This document shows positions 10,601 through 21,500 of a DNA stretch of 64,000 bases, piece by piece. Source of the stretch: Streptomyces sp. NBC_01304 (GTDB lineage: Bacteria > Actinomycetota > Actinomycetes > Streptomycetales > Streptomycetaceae); assembly GCF_035975855.1 (NCBI RefSeq), contig NZ_CP109055.1:10416001-10480000 (forward strand), read 5' to 3'. The translations under genes were made by a program, and so were the position numbers. Below the pieces are notes generated by a model. The model had not been told where the DNA came from. It worked only from the letters and a program-made list of their open reading frames with translations, and made no database searches. How positions within the stretch are numbered: the stretch's first letter is position 1; every line of letters begins with the position of its first letter.

Positions 10601-13600
10601 CGCCGCGCTGACCCTGCTCGAACCGCTCCTCCTCCCGGAGAACGCCACCGTCCGGCTCCAGGTCGTCGTCGCCGTGCCCGACGAGAGCGGACGCCGGCCG
10701 GTCGCCGTCTACAGCCAGCCCGAGGACGCACCGCCCGGCGCGACCTGGCGGCGGCACGCGAGCGGCGAACTGTCGGCAAGCGCAGCCGTACGTACGGCCG
10801 ACGACGGCACGGAAGCAACGGAAGCAGCGGACGAACTGGCCCAATGGCCGGTCCCTGGCGCCGAACAGCTCCCCCTCGACGGCTTCTACGACGCCTTCGC
10901 CGCCCGTGGCCTCGCATACGGCCCCGCCTTCCAGGGCCTCACCGAACTGTGGCGCAAGGGCGACACCGCGTACGGCCTCGTCCGGCTGCCCGAAGGCCTC
11001 GGCGCCGACCACTTCGGCATCCACCCGGCCCTCCTCGACGCCGCCCTGCACCCCCTCGTCGCCGTACAGGGCGAGACGGGCGACGACGACGGACAGGTGC
11101 TGCTCCCGTTCGAGTGGACGGACGTGGACCTGCACGCCACCGGCAGCACCGAGATACGCGTACGCATCCGGCGGGACGCCGAACAGTCCGGCATCCGGAT
11201 CGTCGTGGCCGACCCGGCCGGGCAGCCCGTGGCCGCGGGCGCCCTCCAGTTGCGCGCGGCGAGCGTCGAGCAGATCCGGGCGGGCAACACCGCCGAGCAC
11301 CTGTACCAGGTGGAATTCCGGGCGGCCCCCCGGCTCGAGGCGGACCCGACGGAGGGCGCCACCTGGGTGCTCGGCGGGAACGGCACGCCCGTGACCGAGC
11401 TGGACGCCCACCATGTCGCCGATGTGGATGTCGTCGCCGCCCACCTCGCAGACGGCCGGGAGGTGCCCGCCCGACTGGTCGTGGACCTTTCGACGACCCC
11501 CGCGCACCTGGCCGGGGACGATGCCCCGCGCACCGCGCAGGAGCTGACGGCAGCCACCCTCGCCACGCTGCAGCGACTCCTCGCCGAGCCGGCACTCGCC
11601 GAGACCGAGCTCGTCTGGCTGACCTGCGGGGCCGTGTACGCCGAAGACGGCGACGTACCCGAGGTCACGACCGCTCCCGCCTGGGGCCTGCTGCGCACCG
11701 CCAGGACCGAACACGCCGACCGGTCGCTGCGCCTCGTCGACCTTTCGGGACCCGACGACCTGACGCAGCTCGCACCGGCCCTCGCCACGGCGGGCGAGCC
11801 CGAACTCGCCGTCCGCGCAGGGGAGATCAGGGCACCGCGGCTCACCCCCGCCGCCCCGGCCACTGGCTCCGGCACACCCCTCGACGCGCAGGGCACCGTG
11901 CTCATCACCGGAGGCACCGGCGAGCTCGGCCGGCTGCTCGCCGGTCATCTCGTACGCGGCCACGGCGTGCGGCACCTCGTCCTCACCTCCCGGCGCGGCC
12001 CGCAGGCCCCGGGCGCGCAGGAGCTGATCGACGACCTGGAGTCGGCCGGCGCCGCGAGCGTACGCATCGTGGCCTGTGACGTATCGGCGTACGACGAGGT
12101 CGAGGCCCTGCTGACCGGCGTGGACGCAGACCACCCGTGGACCGGGATCTTCCACCTCGCGGCGGTCCTGGACGACGGGATCGTGCAGTCCCAGGACGCG
12201 GACCGGCTCGCCCACGTATGGGCGCCGAAGGCCGCAGGCGCCCTCCACCTGCACGAGCTGAGCCGTGAACTCGGCCTGGATCTCGCCGCGTTCGTCCTCT
12301 TCTCCTCGGCCGCCGGTGTCCTCGGCGGCGCCGGCCAGAGCACCTACGCCGCCGCGAACGCCTACCTGGACGCCCTCGCCGTCCTGCGCCGCGCCATGGG
12401 CCTGCCCGGCACCAGCCTGTCCTGGGGCCTGTGGCAGCAGGCCGGCATCGGCCTCACCGCGAGCCTCGGCGAGGCGGAACTGGCCCGCCTCCGCCGTCAG
12501 GGCGTGGGCGCCCTCGACCAGGCGCAGGGCCTCGCTGCCCTGGACACAGCGCTCGGTCACGACCGGGCCCACCTCGTCCCCGTCAAGCTGGAGCAGGACG
12601 CACTCCAACGCGCCCTGGACGGCGGCTCCGACATACCGGCGCTGCTCCGCTCCCTGGTACGCACCCGGCGCCGCCGCGCCGGCTCGGCGAGCACCGGTGC
12701 CGCGGGCCTCAAGGGCCGGCTGCAGGCGCTGGCGCAGCAGGACCGGCTCGCCGCCGTCACGACCGTGGTCCGCGGCGAGGCCGCCGTGATCCTGGGCATG
12801 CCGGGACCGGAGGCGATCGGCGCGGGACAGATCTTCAAGGAACTGGGTCTCGATTCGCTGATGGCGGTGGAGCTCCGTCGCCGCCTGGCCGCGGAGAGCG
12901 GCATCGCCCTGCCGGCGACCCTCGCCTTCGACTACCCGACCCCCACCGCGATCGCCGAACTCATCCTTGAACGCCTGGAGTTGCAGGCCCCGGACAGCGC
13001 CCCGCAGCAGCGCCGCCCCCAGTCGAGCACCGTCGCCGACGAGCCGATCGCCGTGGTGGCGATGGCGTGCCGGCTGCCCGGCGGGATCGAGTCGCCCGAG
13101 GGCTTCTGGGGGCTGCTGGCGTCCGGTGGCGACGCGGTGAGCGAGTTCCCGGCGCGCTGGCGCGGGCTGGACGTGTTCGATCCGGATCCTGCGGTGGAGG
13201 GCAAGAGCTACGGGTGCGAGGGCGGATTCCTCGCCGACGAGCACGTGGAGCGCTTCGACGCCGCGTTCTTCGGGATCAGCCCGCGCGAGGCGATCTCCAT
13301 GGACCCGCAGCAGCGGCTCGTCCTCGAAGCCTCGTGGGAGGCCCTGGAGCGGGCAGGCGTACGTCCGGAAGGAGCGGTCGGCAGTCGTACGGGCGTGTAC
13401 CTGGGCGCCATGAATTCCGACTACGGCGATGTCCGCGGCCATGATCTGTCGGCGCTGGACGGGTACGTCGGGACGGGCAAGGCCAGCAGCATCCTCTCCG
13501 GCCGTGTCTCGTACGCGTTGGGCCTGCAGGGCCCGGCGATGACCGTCGACACGGCCTGCTCGTCGTCGCTCGTGTCGATCCATCTGGCGACACAGGCCCT

Positions 13601-16600
13601 GCGTACCGGCGAATGCGAACTCGCCCTCGCGGGCGGCGTCACCGTCATGTCGACCCCCGCGACCTTCGTGGAGTTCTCCCGCCTCAAGGCCATGTCCCCG
13701 GACGGGCGTTGCAAGTCCTTCTCGGCCGGAGCGGATGGCGCGGGCTGGTCCGAGGGTGTCGGCGTACTGGTGCTCAAGCGCCTGTCGGCGGCGGAGCGGG
13801 ACGGCGATCAGGTCCTTGCCGTGATCCGTGGCAGCGCCGTGAACCAGGACGGTCGCAGCCAGGGCCTGACCGCGCCCAACGGTCCTTCCCAGCGTCGCGT
13901 CATCCAGGACGCGCTCGCGGCCGCCCGCCTGACAGCCGCCGACATCGACGCGATCGAGGCCCACGGCACCGGTACGTCGCTGGGTGACCCGATCGAAGCG
14001 GGCGCGCTGGCCGAGGTGTTCGGCCTGGAGCGTGACGCCGACCGGCCCGTCTATCTGGGCTCGTCGAAGTCGAACATCGGGCATGCGCAGGCCGCCGCCG
14101 GTGTCGCGGGCGTGATCAAGATGATCCTGGCGCTGCAGCACGAGACGCTTCCGAAGACCTTGCACGCGGACGAGCCCAGCTCACTGATCGACTGGGACGG
14201 CAGCGGCCTCCAACTCCTCCAGGACGCCAAGCCCTGGACCCGCAACCCCGAGCGTCCGCGCCGGGCAGGCGTGTCCTCGTTCGGCCTAGGTGGCACCAAC
14301 GCCCACGTCGTCGTCGAGGAACCCCCGCTGCGGCACACCACCGACGACATCGCGGCCGAACCGCCCACGGTGTTGCCGGTGTTGCTCTCCGCCCAGAGCG
14401 AGCCCGCACTGCGCGAGCAGGCCGGACGCTGGGCGACCTGGCTGGAGAACCACCAGGACATCCCCCTGGCCGACGTGGCGACGACGGCCGCCCTGCACCG
14501 TACGCACTTCGACGCACGCGCCGGAATCACCGCCACCACCAACCAAGAGGCCGCCGCACTCCTGCGCGCACTCGCCGAAGGAACGCCCCACCCGAACATC
14601 GTGTCCGGCGCGGCGAAGCAGCGCGGCAAGACCGTGTTCGTCTTCCCCGGGCAGGGCACCGACTGGGAGGGCATGGCCGGCGAACTCCTGGACCACAGCC
14701 CGGCGTTCCTGGCCGCGGCCACCGAGTGCGACGAGGCGCTGCGCCCGTACACCGGCTTCTCCCCGCTCGCCCGGCTGCGCGGTGAGGACCGTGCCGAGCT
14801 GCCCTTCGAGCGCCTCGACGTGGTCCAGCCCGTGCTGTTCACGATGTACATCGGACTCGCCGCAGCCTGGCGATCCCTCGGCCTCGAACCCGCGGCGGTC
14901 GCCGGACACAGCCAGGGCGAGGTCGCCGCGGCCGTCGTCGCCGGGGCGCTGACCGTCGAGGAGGGCGCCCGCATCGTGGCGCTGCGCAGCCAGGCACTGC
15001 AGCGCGACGGCGGTGGCGGCGAGATGGCCGTCGTCGAACTGCCCGTCGCCGAAGTGCGGGAGCACATCGCCGAGTACGGGGACGCCCTGTCCATCGCCGG
15101 CGTCAACACCGAGCGCTGGACGGTGATCTCGGGAGACGCCGACGCCGTCATGGAGGTCCTCATGGACCTCGACGAGGACGACGTGGTCTGCGGAAAGCTC
15201 AACTCGTCCTGCGCCTCGCACAGCGCCCACATGGATCCGCTGCTGCCCGCCCTGCGGGCCGAGCTCGACGTACTGAGCCCGCAGCCGACCACCATCCCCT
15301 TCTACTCCACCGTCACCGGCGCCCCCCTCGACGGCACCGAGCTCGACGCCGACTACTGGTGCCGCAACCTGCGCGAGCCCGTGCGTCTGGACCTGGCCCA
15401 GGCCCGGCTCCTGGAGGACGGGCACGACGTGTTCGTCGAGGTCAGCCCCAACCCCGTACTGGTCATGCCGCTGTCCGACGGCAGCGAGGCCGTGGGCGGC
15501 CTCGTCGTGCCGACGCTCCAGCGCGACCAGGGCGGCCTGGACCAACTCCTGCGCACCCTCGCCCTGTTGCACGTCCAGGGCCACGCCGCCGACTGGACGC
15601 GGGCGCTCGCCGGGCCCGGCGATGAGCGGCCCGCCCCGTACACGCCGGCCGATCTGCCGACGTACGCCTTCCAGCGCGAGCGCTTCTGGATCGACGCCGC
15701 ACCCACCCGCGGCGACGCCCGCTCGATGGGCCTCGCCGACGCCCACCACCCCTGGCTCGGCGCCGTCACCACCATGGCGAACGGCGAAGGCCAGGTCCTG
15801 ACCGGGCGGCTGTCCCTCGCCACCCACCCCTGGCTGCGCGACCACGCAGCCTTCGGCACCGTCCTGGTGCCCGGCACCGGACTGCTCGAACTCGCCCTGG
15901 CCGGCGCCCGCGAAGCCGGTGCCGCCCAGGTCGGCGGACTCACCCTCGCCGAACCCCTCGTCCTCGACGGCAACACCGCGGTCGACGTACAGGTCGCCGT
16001 CGGCCCGCCCGGCCTCGGCGGCGAACGCTCCGTCGCCGTCTACAGCCGACGCGAGGCCGACCAGGACACCTGGACCTGCCACGCCACCGGCCGCCTCCTC
16101 GACGACGGCGCCGACATCGACCAGGAGGGCTTCGCCGACCTGGCCGGCTGGCCCGTCGCCGACGCCGAACGCCTCTCCCTGGACGGCTTCTACGAGCGCC
16201 TGGAGAACCGGGGCGTGGGCTACGGCCCCGCCTTCCAGGGCCTGACCGAACTGTGGCGCAAGGGCGACACCGCGTACGGCCTGGTCCGGCTGCCCGAGGA
16301 CGTGCCCGGCCAGGACTACGGCATCCACCCCGCCCTCCTCGACGCCGCCCTGCACACCCTGCAGGCCGTCCGCGACAAGGACGCCGACGACCAGCGGGTG
16401 CTGCTGCCCTTCGAGTGGGAGGGCGCCGAGCTGTACGCGGTCGGCAGTTCGACGCTGCGCGTCCGCATCGACCTCGACACCGAGCACCTGGCCGCCCGCA
16501 TCTGGGTCGCCGACGCCCAGGGCCGGCCCGTCGCCGGAGCACACGCCCTGCGCCTGCGCGAGGCCACACCGGAGCAGATCCGCGCCGGACGGCCCGTCGA

Positions 16601-18542
16601 TCACCTCTACGAAGTCGCCCTCAAGCCCCTGAACCTGCCCTCCGGTACGCCGCCACAGCAGCGCACCTGGCTGCTCGGCGACAACGCCGCGCTGACCGCC
16701 GCACTCCACGCCGACGGCATCGCGGACGCCGAGACCCTGCGCGCCCGCCTGGACGAAGGCGCACAGCCGCCGCAGCGCCTCGTGATCGACGTACCGGTGG
16801 CTCCCGGGCCGACCGACATCGCGGCCACCGTCCGCGACGTCACCAGCGAAGCACTCGCCCAGGCGCAGTGGATCGTCGGCGAACCCCGCCTCGAATCAAC
16901 CGAGTTGGTGTGGCTCACGCACGGCGCCGCCGTCCTCGGCGACGGCGGGGACGACCTGGCCGGCGCCCCCCTGTGGGGACTCGTCCGCTCCCTGCGCTCC
17001 GAGTACGCCGAGCGGATCGTGCGCCTCGTCGACGCCGACGCGGCCGCCTCCGACGAACTCCTCGGCCGCGCCCTCGCGGCATCGGCCGAACCCGAGACCG
17101 CCGTACGCGGCGGACAGCTCCTCGCCCCCCGCCTGACCCGCGCCACCGCGGCCCCGGACCAGGAAGATGTCGGCCCGGTCTGGAACCCGGCCGGCACCCT
17201 CCTCATCACCGGCGGCACCGGCGAGCTCGGCCGTCAGGTCGCCGGACACCTGGTGCGCGAACACGGCGTGCAGCACCTCGTCCTGACCTCCCGGCAGGGC
17301 CCCGACGCCCCCGGCGCCGACGAGTTCGCCCGCGACCTCGAAGCGGCCGGCGCCGCGAGCGTACGCATCGTGGCCTGCGACATCACCGAACGCGAGCAGC
17401 TGCGCGCGGTCCTCGACGACGTCGATGCCGCCCACCCCTGGGCCGGTGTCGTGCATCTGGCGGGAGTCCTCGACGACGGCCTCGCCGTCGGCCAGGACGC
17501 CGAGCGCATGTGGCGCGTCATGGCGCCCAAGGTCGCGGGCGCGGCGCACCTGCACGCACTCACCAAGGACCTCGACCTGTCGATGTTCGTGCTCTTCTCC
17601 TCGGTGGCGGGTGTGTTCGGCAGCGCCGGCCAGAGCACCTACGCCGCGGCCAACGCGTTCCTCGACGCACTCGCCGAACAGCGCCGCACCCAAGGGCTGC
17701 CCGCGACCAGCCTGTCGTGGGGCCTGTGGGAGCAGGCCGGCGTCGGCCTCACCGCGACCCTCAGCCAGGCCGACCTGGCCCGCATGCGCCGCCAGGGCAT
17801 CGGCGCGCTCACCCCACAGCAGGCCCTGCGCCTCATGGACACGGCCCTCACCAGGGGCGGCGCGCACTACGTACCCGCCAAGCTGGAGATCGGCGCACTC
17901 CAGCGGGCCATGGACAACGGCGAGGAGACCCCCGCCCTGCTCCGCGGCCTGCTGCGCACCCGGATGCGCCGCGTCCAGGACGCCACCGCCGCACCGGCGG
18001 CCCTGCGCGACCGGCTCGCCGCACTCCCCGAGAAGGAGCAGCAGCGACTGCTCCTGCAGACGGTCCAGCGCGAGGCCTCCGTCGTCCTCGGCCTGTCCGA
18101 CGCCGAAGGCCTCGGCGCGGAACAGGTCTTCAAGGAGGTCGGCCTCGACTCCCTCATGGCCGTCGAGCTCCGTCGCCGCCTGGCCGCGGAGAGCGGCATC
18201 GCCCTGCCGGCGACCCTCGCCTTCGACTACCCGACGCCCACCGCCATCGCCGGATTCCTCCTGGAACAGCTCGCCCCGGCGGCCGGCACCGGCGGCTCCC
18301 GCCGCGCCGCCACCGCCACCCTCACCAAGACGCAGATCGACGGCCTGGTGGAACTCCTGCGCTCCGCCACGCCGCAACAGCTCGAAGCACAAGGGCTGGC
18401 AGGAGGCCTCCTCGACCTCAAGGACGGCCTGGCCAAGATCGTCACGCAGGCCGAGCCCGAGGCCGACGACGAGCCCGACGCCGAAGGCAGCACCGAGGAC
18501 CTCCTCCAGTTCCTTGACGACAAGTTTGGAGTCAACTCATGA
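7611..18542 (+). CDS. Modular type I polyketide synthase, two modules, both KS-AT-DH-KR-ACP
   Basis: The start is ATG 7611, preceded by AGAAAGG. An in-frame ATG at 7452 is rejected because it lies just past a hairpin and adds a non-homologous leader. The product has 3643 residues. A short coiled-coil docking segment (about 1-33) leads into module 1: KS Cys202, AT Ser660 with YASH at 760 (methylmalonyl), DH His968 (HAVHGTVLVP), KR from about 1428 (LDD), ACP Ser1749. Module 2: KS from about 1810 with Cys1983, AT Ser2434 (GHSQGE) with the unusual CASH at 2534, DH His2745, KR from about 3195 (LDD), ACP Ser3514. The acidic tail ends in a docking helix. All catalytic residues expected for DH and KR are present, so each cycle should leave an alpha-branched enoyl unit. 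The module 2 AT may take methylmalonyl or a larger branched extender. The stop overlaps the next start (ATGA), implying translational coupling. Confidence 0.97.
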   Translation: MVSNSHQDRMEAALPAIRALQKRAADLEAQRVEPIAVVAMACRLPGGIDTPEGFWELLASGGDAIGGLPERWKSLDLFDPDPDAVGKSYSRQGGFLDDIEHFDASFFGISPREAMSMDPQQRLILEASWEALERAGIRPDTLNESRTGVYLGTMGSDYGDLGRDLDALDGYVSTGKASSVLSGRVSYALGLQGPAVTVDTACSSSLVSLHLAVQALRQRECELALAGGVTLMSAPTLFVEFSRLKAMAPDGRCKSFSADADGAGWAEGVGMLVLKRLSVAERDGDRILAVVRGSAVNQDGRSQGLTAPNGPSQQRVIEEALTAARLTPADIDAIEAHGTGTSLGDPIEAGALAEVFGSARDTGRPVYLGSSKSNIGHTQAAAGVVGVIKTILSLQHETLPKTLHADEPSALVEWETSGLALLQDATPWTRTEGRPRRAGVSSFGLSGTNAHVIVEEPPTAPAAEADDTEQTAPPAQLPVPVPVVVSGASEGALRAQAGRWASWLEGRTDVPLADIAVTAARHRSHLESRASVLAGSVEELVAGLRSVAEGRADDAVVTGAAARRGRVVFVYPGQGSQWVGMGRELLAEGGVFAATIDACDAALAPFTGWSVREVLAGEEGDHPPFDRVDVVQPALFAMGVGLSALWRSLGVEPAAVVGHSQGEVVAGVVSGALTLEQGAQIVARRSHAVLACAGQGGMALIERPVAQVEEFLAPYGDALSVAAVNTAGSTVISGQAAELDALVADLQAQDVYARKINVDYASHNAQMDPLLPALAEDFAGIVPRATDIAFYSTVTGQIAEGAELDGAYWCRNLRERVRFDQALTRLLEDRHTVFVEMSAHPVLSMPLTDGSAEHGGIVVGSLARDKGDRAQLLRNVGLLHTQGHTIDWDRVLNTGPEMTPALVPLPTYAFQREHYWTQPAKNTGDVRSFGLHGAEHPWLGALTMTAGDEGHLFTGRISLIEQPWLKEHAVHGTVLVPGTGLLELALTAADHVGAAGVAALTLLEPLLLPENATVRLQVVVAVPDESGRRPVAVYSQPEDAPPGATWRRHASGELSASAAVRTADDGTEATEAADELAQWPVPGAEQLPLDGFYDAFAARGLAYGPAFQGLTELWRKGDTAYGLVRLPEGLGADHFGIHPALLDAALHPLVAVQGETGDDDGQVLLPFEWTDVDLHATGSTEIRVRIRRDAEQSGIRIVVADPAGQPVAAGALQLRAASVEQIRAGNTAEHLYQVEFRAAPRLEADPTEGATWVLGGNGTPVTELDAHHVADVDVVAAHLADGREVPARLVVDLSTTPAHLAGDDAPRTAQELTAATLATLQRLLAEPALAETELVWLTCGAVYAEDGDVPEVTTAPAWGLLRTARTEHADRSLRLVDLSGPDDLTQLAPALATAGEPELAVRAGEIRAPRLTPAAPATGSGTPLDAQGTVLITGGTGELGRLLAGHLVRGHGVRHLVLTSRRGPQAPGAQELIDDLESAGAASVRIVACDVSAYDEVEALLTGVDADHPWTGIFHLAAVLDDGIVQSQDADRLAHVWAPKAAGALHLHELSRELGLDLAAFVLFSSAAGVLGGAGQSTYAAANAYLDALAVLRRAMGLPGTSLSWGLWQQAGIGLTASLGEAELARLRRQGVGALDQAQGLAALDTALGHDRAHLVPVKLEQDALQRALDGGSDIPALLRSLVRTRRRRAGSASTGAAGLKGRLQALAQQDRLAAVTTVVRGEAAVILGMPGPEAIGAGQIFKELGLDSLMAVELRRRLAAESGIALPATLAFDYPTPTAIAELILERLELQAPDSAPQQRRPQSSTVADEPIAVVAMACRLPGGIESPEGFWGLLASGGDAVSEFPARWRGLDVFDPDPAVEGKSYGCEGGFLADEHVERFDAAFFGISPREAISMDPQQRLVLEASWEALERAGVRPEGAVGSRTGVYLGAMNSDYGDVRGHDLSALDGYVGTGKASSILSGRVSYALGLQGPAMTVDTACSSSLVSIHLATQALRTGECELALAGGVTVMSTPATFVEFSRLKAMSPDGRCKSFSAGADGAGWSEGVGVLVLKRLSAAERDGDQVLAVIRGSAVNQDGRSQGLTAPNGPSQRRVIQDALAAARLTAADIDAIEAHGTGTSLGDPIEAGALAEVFGLERDADRPVYLGSSKSNIGHAQAAAGVAGVIKMILALQHETLPKTLHADEPSSLIDWDGSGLQLLQDAKPWTRNPERPRRAGVSSFGLGGTNAHVVVEEPPLRHTTDDIAAEPPTVLPVLLSAQSEPALREQAGRWATWLENHQDIPLADVATTAALHRTHFDARAGITATTNQEAAALLRALAEGTPHPNIVSGAAKQRGKTVFVFPGQGTDWEGMAGELLDHSPAFLAAATECDEALRPYTGFSPLARLRGEDRAELPFERLDVVQPVLFTMYIGLAAAWRSLGLEPAAVAGHSQGEVAAAVVAGALTVEEGARIVALRSQALQRDGGGGEMAVVELPVAEVREHIAEYGDALSIAGVNTERWTVISGDADAVMEVLMDLDEDDVVCGKLNSSCASHSAHMDPLLPALRAELDVLSPQPTTIPFYSTVTGAPLDGTELDADYWCRNLREPVRLDLAQARLLEDGHDVFVEVSPNPVLVMPLSDGSEAVGGLVVPTLQRDQGGLDQLLRTLALLHVQGHAADWTRALAGPGDERPAPYTPADLPTYAFQRERFWIDAAPTRGDARSMGLADAHHPWLGAVTTMANGEGQVLTGRLSLATHPWLRDHAAFGTVLVPGTGLLELALAGAREAGAAQVGGLTLAEPLVLDGNTAVDVQVAVGPPGLGGERSVAVYSRREADQDTWTCHATGRLLDDGADIDQEGFADLAGWPVADAERLSLDGFYERLENRGVGYGPAFQGLTELWRKGDTAYGLVRLPEDVPGQDYGIHPALLDAALHTLQAVRDKDADDQRVLLPFEWEGAELYAVGSSTLRVRIDLDTEHLAARIWVADAQGRPVAGAHALRLREATPEQIRAGRPVDHLYEVALKPLNLPSGTPPQQRTWLLGDNAALTAALHADGIADAETLRARLDEGAQPPQRLVIDVPVAPGPTDIAATVRDVTSEALAQAQWIVGEPRLESTELVWLTHGAAVLGDGGDDLAGAPLWGLVRSLRSEYAERIVRLVDADAAASDELLGRALAASAEPETAVRGGQLLAPRLTRATAAPDQEDVGPVWNPAGTLLITGGTGELGRQVAGHLVREHGVQHLVLTSRQGPDAPGADEFARDLEAAGAASVRIVACDITEREQLRAVLDDVDAAHPWAGVVHLAGVLDDGLAVGQDAERMWRVMAPKVAGAAHLHALTKDLDLSMFVLFSSVAGVFGSAGQSTYAAANAFLDALAEQRRTQGLPATSLSWGLWEQAGVGLTATLSQADLARMRRQGIGALTPQQALRLMDTALTRGGAHYVPAKLEIGALQRAMDNGEETPALLRGLLRTRMRRVQDATAAPAALRDRLAALPEKEQQRLLLQTVQREASVVLGLSDAEGLGAEQVFKEVGLDSLMAVELRRRLAAESGIALPATLAFDYPTPTAIAGFLLEQLAPAAGTGGSRRAATATLTKTQIDGLVELLRSATPQQLEAQGLAGGLLDLKDGLAKIVTQAEPEADDEPDAEGSTEDLLQFLDDKFGVNS
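9818..10361 (+). repeat. AT-domain homogenised block, copy 2
   Basis: Partner of 3971-4514, identical by eye across 544 bp and encoding the YASH half of the AT in the first module of the second PKS gene. The flanking DH sequences differ, so the exchange is limited to the AT. Confidence 0.92.
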
Positions 18543-21500
18543 GCGGGTCCGCCGCCGAGAAGCTCGAGTCCCATCTGAGGCGCGCCACCGCGGCACTGCT
18601 CAGCACAGAGAAGGAACTCCGCGCCGAACGCGCCGCACGCACCGAGCCGATCGCCGTGGTGGCGATGGCGTGCCGGCTGCCGGGCGGAATCGAGTCGCCC
18701 GAGGGCTTCTGGGGGCTGCTGGCGTCCGGTGGCGACGCGGTGAGCGGCTTCCCGGGCCGGTGGCGGGGCCTGGACGTGTTCGACCCCGACCCCGAGGTCG
18801 AGGGCAAGAGTTACGGGTGTGAGGGCGGGTTCCTCGCGGACGAGCACGTGGAGCGTTTCGACGCGGGGTTCTTCGGGATCAGCCCGCGTGAGGCGATCTC
18901 GATGGACCCGCAGCAGCGGCTCGTCCTTGAAGCCTCGTGGGAGGCCCTGGAGCGCGCGGGCATCGCGGCTGACGGGCTGGTCGGCAGCCGTACGGGTGTC
19001 TATCTGGGCACCATGAACTCGGATTACGGCGACGTCCGTGGCCACGATCTGTCGGCGCTGGACGGGTACGTCGGGACGGGCAAGGCCAGCAGCATCCTCT
19101 CCGGCCGTGTCTCGTACGCGTTGGGTCTGCAGGGCCCGGCGATGACCGTCGACACCGCCTGCTCCTCCTCCCTGGTCTCCGTGCACCTCGCGGCGCAGGC
19201 GCTGCGGCAAGGGGAGTGCGAACTCGCCATCGCCGGCGGCGTCACGGTCATGAGCACCCCCTCCCTCTTCGTGGAGTTCTCCCGCCTCAAGGCGATGGCT
19301 CCCGACGGGCGTTGCAAGTCTTTCTCGGCCGGAGCGGATGGCGCGGGCTGGTCCGAGGGCGTCGGCGTACTGGTCCTCAAGCGCCTGTCGGCGGCGGAGC
19401 GGGACGGCGACCGGGTACTTGCCGTGATCCGTGGCAGCGCCGTGAACCAGGACGGTCGCAGCCAGGGTCTGACCGCGCCCAACGGTCCTTCCCAGCGTCG
19501 CGTCATCCAGGACGCGCTCGCGGCCGCCCGCCTCACCCCCGCGGACATCGACGCGATCGAGGCCCACGGCACCGGCACCTCCCTGGGTGACCCGATCGAA
19601 GCGGGCGCCCTGGCCGAGGTGTTCGGCCCCGCACGCGATGCCGACCGGCCCGTCCATCTCGGCTCGTCGAAGTCGAACATCGGGCACGCGCAGGCCGCCG
19701 CCGGTGTCGCGGGCGTGATCAAGATGATCCTCGCGCTGCAGCACGAGACGCTGCCCAAGACCTTGCACGCGGACGAGCCGAGCGCGCTGATCGACTGGGA
19801 CGGCAGTGGGCTTGAGCTGCTGCAGGAGGCACGTCCGTGGCAGCGGGAGGAGGGGCGCCCGCGCCGGGCGGGCATCTCGTCGTTCGGCCTGAGCGGTACG
19901 AACGCCCACGTCATCGTCGAAGAACCGCCGGTCGCCCCGGCCGCCGAAGCCGACGCCACCGAGCGGGACGAACCGCCCGTGACGCTGCCCGTGCCCGTGG
20001 TGCTGTCCGGCCAGGACGAGTCCGCACTGCGCGAGCAGGCGGGACGCTGGGCCACCTGGCTGGAGAGTCACCCGGACACCTCGCTGTCCGACGTGGCGAC
20101 GACGGCTGCCCGGCACCGTATGCACTTCGACGTGCGGGCGAGCGTCCTGGCGACGGACGCGGCCGAACTCGTGCACGGCCTACGGGCCTTGGCCGAGGGC
20201 GCCCCCCACCCGGATGTGGTGGAAGGCGCCGTCGCCGAGGGCGAGTTGGCGATGTTGTTCACGGGTCAGGGAAGCCAGCGGGTGGGGATGGGGCGTGGTC
20301 TGTATGACGCGTTCCCGGTGTTCCGGGCTGCCTTCGACGAGGTGTGCGGCGCACTGGACCCGGTGCTGTCCAGGCCTCTTGCCGAGATCGTGTTCGCCGA
20401 GGTGAGCAGCGCGGATGCGGCGTTGGTGCAGGAGACGGAGTTCACGCAGCCTGCGTTGTTCGCGTTCGAGGTGGCGTTGTTCCGGTTGTGGGCTGCTTGG
20501 GGTGTGGAGCCTCGGGTGGTGGCCGGGCATTCGATCGGTGAGCTGGCCGCCGCGCATGTTGCCGGGGTGCTCTCGCTGCCGGATGCGGCTCAACTGGTCG
20601 CTTCGCGTGGTCGGTTGATGCAGGCGTGTGAGTCGGGTGGGGCGATGGCGTCGGTGGAGGCGTCGGAGTCGGAGGTCCTGGAGGTTCTGGCCGGGATCGA
20701 CGGAGGCATCTCGATCGGTGGTCTGAACGGGCCGGTGCAGACGGTCGTCAGTGGTGATGAGGCTGCGGTCTCGCAGGTGGTCGAGCATTTCGCGGCCATG
20801 GGGCGTCGTACGCGTCGTCTTGAGGTGTCGCACGCGTTCCACAGCCCGCACATGGACGCGATGCTCGCGGAGTACGAGACCGTCGCGCGCCAGTGCCGTT
20901 TCGCGGCGCCGCAGATTCCCCTCGTCTCGACGGTGACGGGCGAGTGGTTCGACACGGATCTCGCCGAGGGTGAGGGTCTGCGTGATCCGGGCTACTGGGT
21001 GCGTCAGGTCCGTGAGGCCGTACGGTTCCTCGACGCGATCGGCACCCTCGAACAGGCCGGTGTCGCAAGGTACTTGGAGTGCGGTCCGGCCGCCGTGCTC
21101 TCCGCGATGGCGGCAGGTTGCGTCACGGGTGAGGGTCGCGTCTTCGTGCCCTCGCAGCGCGCGGCGGACGCCCCGGACGAGTCGCGAGCCCTGCTGAGGG
21201 CCGTGGGTGCGGTGCACGCGGGCGGGCAGGGCATCGACTGGGAGGGCGTCTTCGCCGGTACGTCGCCGACTCTGGTGGATCTCCCGACGTACGCCTTCCA
21301 GCGCGAGCGGTACTGGACCGAGCCCTTGTCCGGCTCGGGTGATGTGACCACGGCCGGGCTGGAGTCTCCCGAGCATCCCTGGCTGGGTGCGGCGCTGACC
21401 CTGGCGGGCGGCGAGGGGGAGCTGTTCACCGGCCGGCTGTCGATGACTTCCCACCCGTGGCTTCGGGATCATGCGGTGTTCGGCACCGTGCTGGTCCCCG

